DNA from: Aphelocoma coerulescens
Taxonomy: Eukaryota > Chordata > Aves > Passeriformes > Corvidae
Direction of reading: 5' to 3'
Assembly: GCF_041296385.1 (NCBI RefSeq)
Contig: NC_091023.1
Coordinates: 25,855,924-25,919,923, forward strand
DNA length: 64,000 nt
Numbering within the stretch: position 1 is the stretch's first letter; the number at the start of each line of letters is the position of its first letter. The position numbers and the translations under genes are program-made. The notes under the pieces were generated by a model. The model was not told the DNA's origin and ran no database searches. It saw nothing but the letters and a program-made list of their open reading frames with translations. This document shows positions 58,331 to 64,000 of this stretch, piece by piece.

Positions 58331-60203
58331 CGAGTGAGCCAATCTGCTGAAATTAAAATCTGAAGTGGAAGTGGCTCTCTCCAGCCTTTTATCTTCTCCA
58401 ATAATTTCTAGATGGGATTGTAGGGCCAGAGGCCAGTCCCAGCACACCCAAGTGAAGAGAAAAATTCCTGGTTAGTTAATTACCTCTTTTTTCCCTCTTT
58501 GCTGAGTTCAGGGAGGTCACTCACGAGCAGCTCTTCTGGGCTTGCTCTGAGTTGCACCAAGTAGTGACCAAGCAACCCGTGATTAGAAAGGGGAAAGTTT
58601 TCCAAGGTCAAGGAGGGTCCAGGCACTCAGACCTCTCTGGAGGCACGTGGCTGCGCTGGGCAGGGCTGAAGGAGGCCTTGGAGCCTGACGATCCCTGACC
58701 TGCTCAAACAGCACGAGAAGGTGCAGAGCCACCCACGCTCTTTACTCTTCTGCATGAATTTCAGACCGAAGGCTGAGCTGCTGAGCCCAGCAGGTGCCGA
58801 GCAGTCGGATCCCTGCTGAGCAGGTGAGCGCTCCCAGGATGAATTCAGCGCAGATCCTGCTCCCGGCCAGGCTCCTGGAGGATTGTGTTTGGTTTCCAGA
58901 GCTGGGGAGCCCCAGCTCTGGCTGTGAGCTGTACCCACACCATGGAGCAGACAGGGGACACGGAGCTGTCACTCCATCCCAAAGCACGGCCCGGAGCCCT
59001 GTCCCCACCCCAGGCTCTCCCGGTCCCGGAGCAGCACCCAGCGCATCCATGGAGCCCTGTGCCGTGGCATTGCCATGGCAATCAGCACCACACAGGGACT
59101 AAAAATAAACCCCAGCTCTGCAGAGCACAAAGATCACCCTGAATCCCAGCCCTGACTCAGCCACCTCCGAGCCTGGGGGTGTGTGCTGCTGGGTGCCCGC
59201 TCCTCCACGTTCCCACCCATCCCCTCCACCATCCAGGGCTGGCTGCGGAGCTCCCTTGGCACAGGTTTTCCTTCAGCCCTGATCCACCCCCGGGCTCTGC
59301 CACTGAGAGTGCCCGGGAGCAGGTGGGCATCACTCCAGTGTTCATCCAGAAAACCTCCTCTTTTCCTCTAAAACCCCCAAATCCAACTGATTCCTCCTGC
59401 ATTCCCAGAGTCCCAAGCAGCATCTCCCCTCCACACCACAAAACCCTGAGAGCTGGGCCAGCTCCAGCCACTAGAGGAGAGGCTGGGCCCTTGACAGTGA
59501 CTTGTCCCACGGCACTGGCCCAAACTATCACAAAATTACTGCAAGAGCAGCGCTGGAAGCATTTCCCGGGGATAAAAGCTGCATTTCCCAGGGGCAGCCA
59601 CATCATTCCTGGGCACAAACCCAACAGGAGCCAGGGCCACCAGGGCAGAGCTGTGGGAGCCCAGAGCATCCCCATCCCAAAGGCTCCACAGGCTCCCGGG
59701 TACAAACGCAGCCCAGGACTCGGGTGGCAGGGCCATGGATGATGGATGGGAGCCCTGGATGATTCCTGCTGTCTCCTGAGAAGGGTGGGGACAGTGGGAC
59801 ACACCCAGGGACTGTCCCCAGCCCACCACACCCTGCAAAGGCAGACACCCTTCTCCCTAATGAACACTTCTCTTAATGAACACACAACTCAAACTTGGCT
59901 CCCCACAAAGCTTCGTTTATCCCACAATGTTTTTTTCCACCCTAAATAACATTTAAAAAAGGGAAGAAATCCTGCAAGCAGCTTTATATTGACCTCTGTA
60001 TCCCAAACCACTCTAGGGCAGGAACCACAAGAAAAATATCCCAGCTGTAAAGGGGCTCTTGAGCACACATTTAAATCAATTACATCCATAAAACCAGCTT
60101 TTTCAACCCCAAATACATTCCCATTCATAATATAGTTTCTACACATAAGCCCCTAAAAAAAAAGAAAAAAAAAAGAGCCACACCAAGGTTCAAACATAAT
60201 ATT

Positions 60204-60209
60204 TTTATT
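60204..60209 (-). terminator. Distal GMPS polyadenylation signal (AATAAA)
   Basis: On the minus strand this is AATAAA within CACAAATAAAAATATT. It is followed about 30-60 bases later by a T-rich run (two stretches of nine or ten T, 60148-60170). That is the expected downstream element, so cleavage is predicted near 60185. Confidence 0.6.
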
Positions 60210-62596
60210 TGTGGATAAAAATTAAGGCTCACAGTACTTTATCATTTCACAAGCAGAAAAATGTTAAAAATTGAGACTGATGGGGAGTGCCCCCGATACA
60301 AATTCCTCTAATTGCTGACATGTTTTACTGAAGACTCGAGGTGAACAATTGTACAGGGCAGCTACAGGTATTAGTTTGTAAACTAGGTGCTAAATATAAC
60401 TGGTTTTTAAGAAATGTGAACAGAGTATGATGTTTCTCTCCACTCTGGCTGTCCAGGACACAGGGATTCCACAGAAACACCCAGAACTGCTGGGATGAGC
60501 ACACCAACCTTCCCAGAACAACCCAGCACGGCCACGACGCACAGCTGGCACACAGGGCAGGGGCTGAGGGGCACAGACTCCATTTCAGTAAGACATTTTG
60601 ATTTATAGTGCAATAGTTTATGCCTAAAATGTTCAATATCCAACTTTCTGACCTAAAGAAGAGCACGGAATTGCTGCCCAGCTCCAGGATTGCAGAGGGG
60701 AAGCAGCTCAGGGGTTAAAGGATGGTCACAGTGCACAGCAGACATCCTGCCCAGAGTTAGGATGCAGCTCCAAGGAGGACTTTTCCAAGGGTGCAGCATG
60801 CAGGGAATAAAAGGTTCCTGCCCAGGAGAGCTGCAGGGTGTGTCCCAGAGGCACCACCTCCCCTGCAGCCCCAGCCCTCACTGTGGGTACACCTTACCCC
60901 AGCTACATCACAACCACAGCACACAAACTGCAGCTCCAGCTACACAGCAACAGCCTGGGCACAATCCAGCAGGGGCTGGGTTTCAGAGTTCTCTGTATTA
61001 TTTGCATTATTTTTAGTGATTCCTTCAGCTCTGCTTGTTTGCTGTCAAGGCAACACAGCCGTGGCAGCCACGAGGATGAGCCTGTTGCTGTGAGAACTGA
61101 GGGGGTTCTGCATCTCACCAGAGATTCAGCTCTTGTCTCTGCACCCTTCTGAGCGAGATACCACCCAGAAATGACAACAGCTGCCCTCAGCCTTTCCTGC
61201 CAAATTTAAATGCACTGGAACTTCACTGGGGAGCTCTCTTTGAGATCAGCTTTTACCTGCTGGGACAGGTCCTGCCCCAGCAAACACCTATGTACAGGGT
61301 TTAACCAAACACAGATCCCCTTCCTGCAGCAAAGGAATCAAAAATCACTGGCACCACTGAAGCTCAGACAGCTTATGACAGGTGTAGGTGCAAATCACCA
61401 CCCCCTTCTAAAAGGGAGGTGACTGAGTTATCAATTCAGCTCAATTTGCCCACGTCAATTAAGCTGCAGAGCCCTCCTGCAGCAGGGCTGGAGGGGAGGC
61501 AGAGCTCCCCACCCCAATTCCTGCCCTCCTGCAGCCCCTGTCCCCAGCAGCCCTCGGAGCTGGGACACACCACCTCCTCCCCCTCATGCAAAACACCCCT
61601 CAGTGACACAGGCAAAAACAATCCATTTACACCAGTTGGCCATTTCCTAGGAGCAGAGATTTCCAAACCCCATTTCCATAGTGTGTAGGCAGGGAATGCA
61701 AGAACAGGAAAATGCGTGCGACCAAAAATATGGAACAAACACGTTCAATATTATTCCAGTTCACAAATCCAGGCAAGGGCAGGGAGAAGGAGCTACAGCC
61801 ATGAAATACTCCATGTTACTGAACAGTTTAAACCAAATATTTTACCCCGTAATACTACAGTGATCTTGCAGCTGAACAAAACACAACTGCTTAAACAAAA
61901 AAATCAGGATAAGAGGGATGAGCCTGAATGCACATTCCAGTTCCCCCAGTGGGGGTACCAGCAGGCACCCAGCAACCTGCTCAGGTCAGAATCCAACTGT
62001 TCCTGCCACAGGACAGGTGGATGGAAATGGCTTTGCCTCAAAACATTGGAAAGCTCCTGTCCAGTAACCATCTCAAATTATTGCTTCACTACGAACAGCA
62101 GAACACGAGCGACAGGAGATCTACAGGGATGGGGAGCTCACCCTGACCAGGGCTCCACACTAACAACTAGAGTGATCTTACAGATCAAGCTAAGCACAAC
62201 ACACACACCCCAAAAAAACCCTGTCAGAGCAAATGTGTAGAAAATAAACTGTCATCAAGTACAAGGGAAGCACAGGAGCAGCGCTGGGGACACACAGGAG
62301 CCACAGGTGCAGGAGCTCGGCTGCCACAGCTTGCCCAGCTGCGCTGCCAGGTTTGCCCTCCTGCCATCCCCAGAGCACTCAGAGCCACTGCAGTGCCCGG
62401 GTGAGCCACGGGAAGGAGCCGGGAGCTCTCCTGGGCCCGGTGAGCAGGGACAGACACACGGACACGGCGGTGCCACAGAGGTCAGCACTGCCCACCCCTG
62501 GTGCCTCGGGCCGGGTCCAGGAGCACAGAACACAGGACACAGCATACACAGCCACTCCACGACTCAACAGTACCCACTACTCCATTTGGCAAAATA

Positions 62597-62602
62597 TTTA
62601 TT
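62597..62602 (-). terminator. Possible proximal GMPS polyadenylation signal (AATAAA)
   Basis: AATAAA on the minus strand, about 420 bases after the stop codon, in a TTATAAATAAATATTTT context. It would give a short 3' UTR. There is no strong T- or GT-rich run directly after it, so it is weaker than the distal site. Confidence 0.35.
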
Positions 62603-63021
62603 TATAATAAATCCGTCCCAAAGCGGTTGGTCACAAAGAATTAACTCCTTTTACATGTTTGGGCTGTAACAATGCTTTTGGTAGAAGTAAATAAACTGTC
62701 TCTTTTTACACAGTGTACAAAAACAAAGAGACACCAAAATGACAGTAACAGAACACAGGAGAACACGGGGACTGGAAAGACAAAGGCAAAGCAGAGGGGC
62801 CTGTCCCGGCAGCGCTGCCACCATCATTTACCCGTACAATCCTCAGCCCCACGCTGCTCTCATCCCCAGCACAGCTCTGAACTGCAGGATTATGCTCCAG
62901 GAGAGGAATCTGATGCGATGTAGCAGCTCCAGTCACTCTTTCACAGTACTGCATGTCAACACTGGGAATGGTTTCTGATATGATTTAGACTGCACACAGT
63001 ACTTGGATAGGGAACAGTTAA

Positions 63022-63123
63022 TTACTCCCACTCCGTAGTTCCTGGTGGCTTTGATGTCAAGTCATACATCACCCGAGAGATGCCAGGGATCTTCTTGATC
63101 TCTGCCACCATTTTCAACACAAC
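63022..63123 (-). CDS. GMPS: GMPS last coding exon (C-terminus of GMP synthase)
   Basis: This exon encodes the last 33 residues and the TAA stop of glutamine-hydrolysing GMP synthase, which converts XMP to GMP in the cytosol. The sequence begins VVLKMVAEIKKIPGISRVMY and ends DLTSKPPGTTEWE. It matches the vertebrate GMPS C-terminus, part of the C-terminal dimerisation region; PPGTTEWE-stop is the diagnostic tail. The acceptor is CCACCACAG ending at 63124. The preceding exons lie beyond position 64000. GMPS next to KCNAB1 on the same strand agrees with the vertebrate gene order. Confidence 0.96.
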   Translation of the reverse strand, partial: VVLKMVAEIKKIPGISRVMYDLTSKPPGTTEWE

Positions 63124-64000
63124 CTGTGGTGGAGGGGAAACAGAATATCAGAAGAAAGCATGTGACACAGACCTGATGAAAATCATCCTCGAAAAGCTTG
63201 AGGGCAAACTGCTCACACCAATTCTGCTGGACACCAGAGAGAAGAGCCTGTTGCTGTCAGCACAGTGCCACCAGGCAGGAAATACAATCAGCTGAAAGAA
63301 AACCTCTGGTTTGTGGCACAGCTACACTTGGGGCTTGCTGAGTTTGGCACAGACAGAACTGCCCAGGCTCAAAGCTGCTCCCTGGAGTTCAGCAGGAGCA
63401 CTGTGCTGGCTGTTCCTGCCAGTCCCTCCCTGGCTCCCCTCGCACCAGCACCTCCAGCTGGGCCACCAAGCACAGAGAACAGCTGGGGGAAACCAACCCC
63501 TGCCAAAAGAAAACCAGAAGCTGTCAAGGTAAAAAATTCAATAAATACCCAAAGGAAAGAGTGAGAATTATCATTTCCAGTGAGAATTATCTTCCAGAGC
63601 TCACAATTAATCCATGTTAGCAGGAATATTCTAGATGAGAATTTGATGATCCTCAGAAGTTCAGCTTCCCTGAAAATCCCACAGTTCCCAACACCCCTTG
63701 CATGACACACTGTCTATAGTGCAAGCACAAATTAACATTAACATTGCTCTGTATAGAAAAACATTATTATTTCCCCCATAAACATGATTATTCTCTGTAA
63801 CCTCTGTTATTTAGTCACCACACTATTACCTAGCCTTAAAATGACCATTTTTCATTTTGAAGAATGCAGGGTTTTTGTTTGGGGGTGGATTTTGTGGTGT
63901 TTGGTTGTTTTTAAACACAAACACTGAGGGTCAAATGAATCCTCATTTTATACAAGGGGACAGTTCACATGGCAACCTGGATTGGTTTTTTTTCATGGAT
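63124..64000 (-). other. GMPS last intron (partial)
   Basis: Upstream of the last coding exon. No further GMPS exon or repeat recognised up to the window edge. Confidence 0.7.

Larger units (their letters stand above)
54080..60184. other. Intergenic region between GMPS and KCNAB1
   Basis: 6.1 kb. From the KCNAB1 side it has CpG-rich promoter DNA to about 54560, a GC-rich part at 54880-55300, poly-C, A/T-rich DNA, and two CR1 pieces. No gene is recognised between 55600 and 60180 on either strand. Confidence 0.7.
60185..63021 (-). other. GMPS: GMPS 3' untranslated region (predicted)
   Basis: This is the roughly 2.8 kb after the GMPS stop. It contains no CR1 copy, unlike most stretches of this size in the window, and no long frame of its own on the minus strand that resembles a protein. 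It includes A/T-rich segments typical of a 3' UTR. It is inferred to end at the polyadenylation signal at 60209-60204. A shorter form ending after the signal at 62602-62597 is also possible. Confidence 0.65.

Noticed and set aside
1..64000. Mobile systems, CRISPR arrays, toxin or virus genes
   Set aside because: No array of spaced direct repeats, transposase, integrase or viral protein segment was recognised; the only mobile elements are CR1 ends.

Overview
The window is vertebrate nuclear DNA, most likely from a bird and probably a songbird. Two lines of evidence support this. It holds about thirty copies of the CR1 LINE 3' end, many ending in the avian signature that reads as a TTGGAAGGGACC-type block on one strand. 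It also shows the linked gene pair GMPS and KCNAB1, both read from the minus strand, with very small introns compared with mammals. Coding DNA is only about 1.2 kb of the 64 kb.

KCNAB1 (Kv channel beta-1 subunit, an aldo-keto-reductase-like protein) fills about 3.4-54.1 kb on the minus strand. Its three known alternative first exons are all intact, in 5' to 3' order: the Kvbeta1.3 type (54079-53808), the Kvbeta1.2 type (51217-50997) and the Kvbeta1.1 type (37945-37728). Each ends in the same splice phase, so each can join the first common exon (17589-17546). Common exons follow at 10809, 9456, 8735, 6694, 6043 and 3469. All have GT and AG borders and keep one reading frame through the end of the last visible exon. 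The rest of the gene lies beyond position 1. The exons present carry all four positions equivalent to the Kvbeta2 catalytic tetrad (Asp, Tyr, Lys, Asn).

GMPS (GMP synthase) lies upstream on the same strand. Only its last coding exon (63123-63022) and a long, repeat-poor 3' UTR are in the window. The UTR appears to end near 60185, at a polyadenylation signal followed by a T-rich stretch. About 6 kb of intergenic DNA separates it from the first KCNAB1 start codon.

The remainder is intron and intergenic DNA. It holds CR1 fragments, a 31-copy 20-21 bp minisatellite (7811-8446), a 42-copy 17 bp minisatellite that is G-rich on the transcribed-RNA sense strand (33326-34039), microsatellites, CpG clusters (three at first exons, others without an assigned exon), and a local direct duplication of about 340 bp (521-870 and 3004-3337). 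I found no bacterial-type system, virus gene, CRISPR array or unknown protein family. The long open frames outside the exons are products of GC-rich or tandem-repeat DNA. Some apparent starts are GTG or TTG codons, which are not expected starts here.
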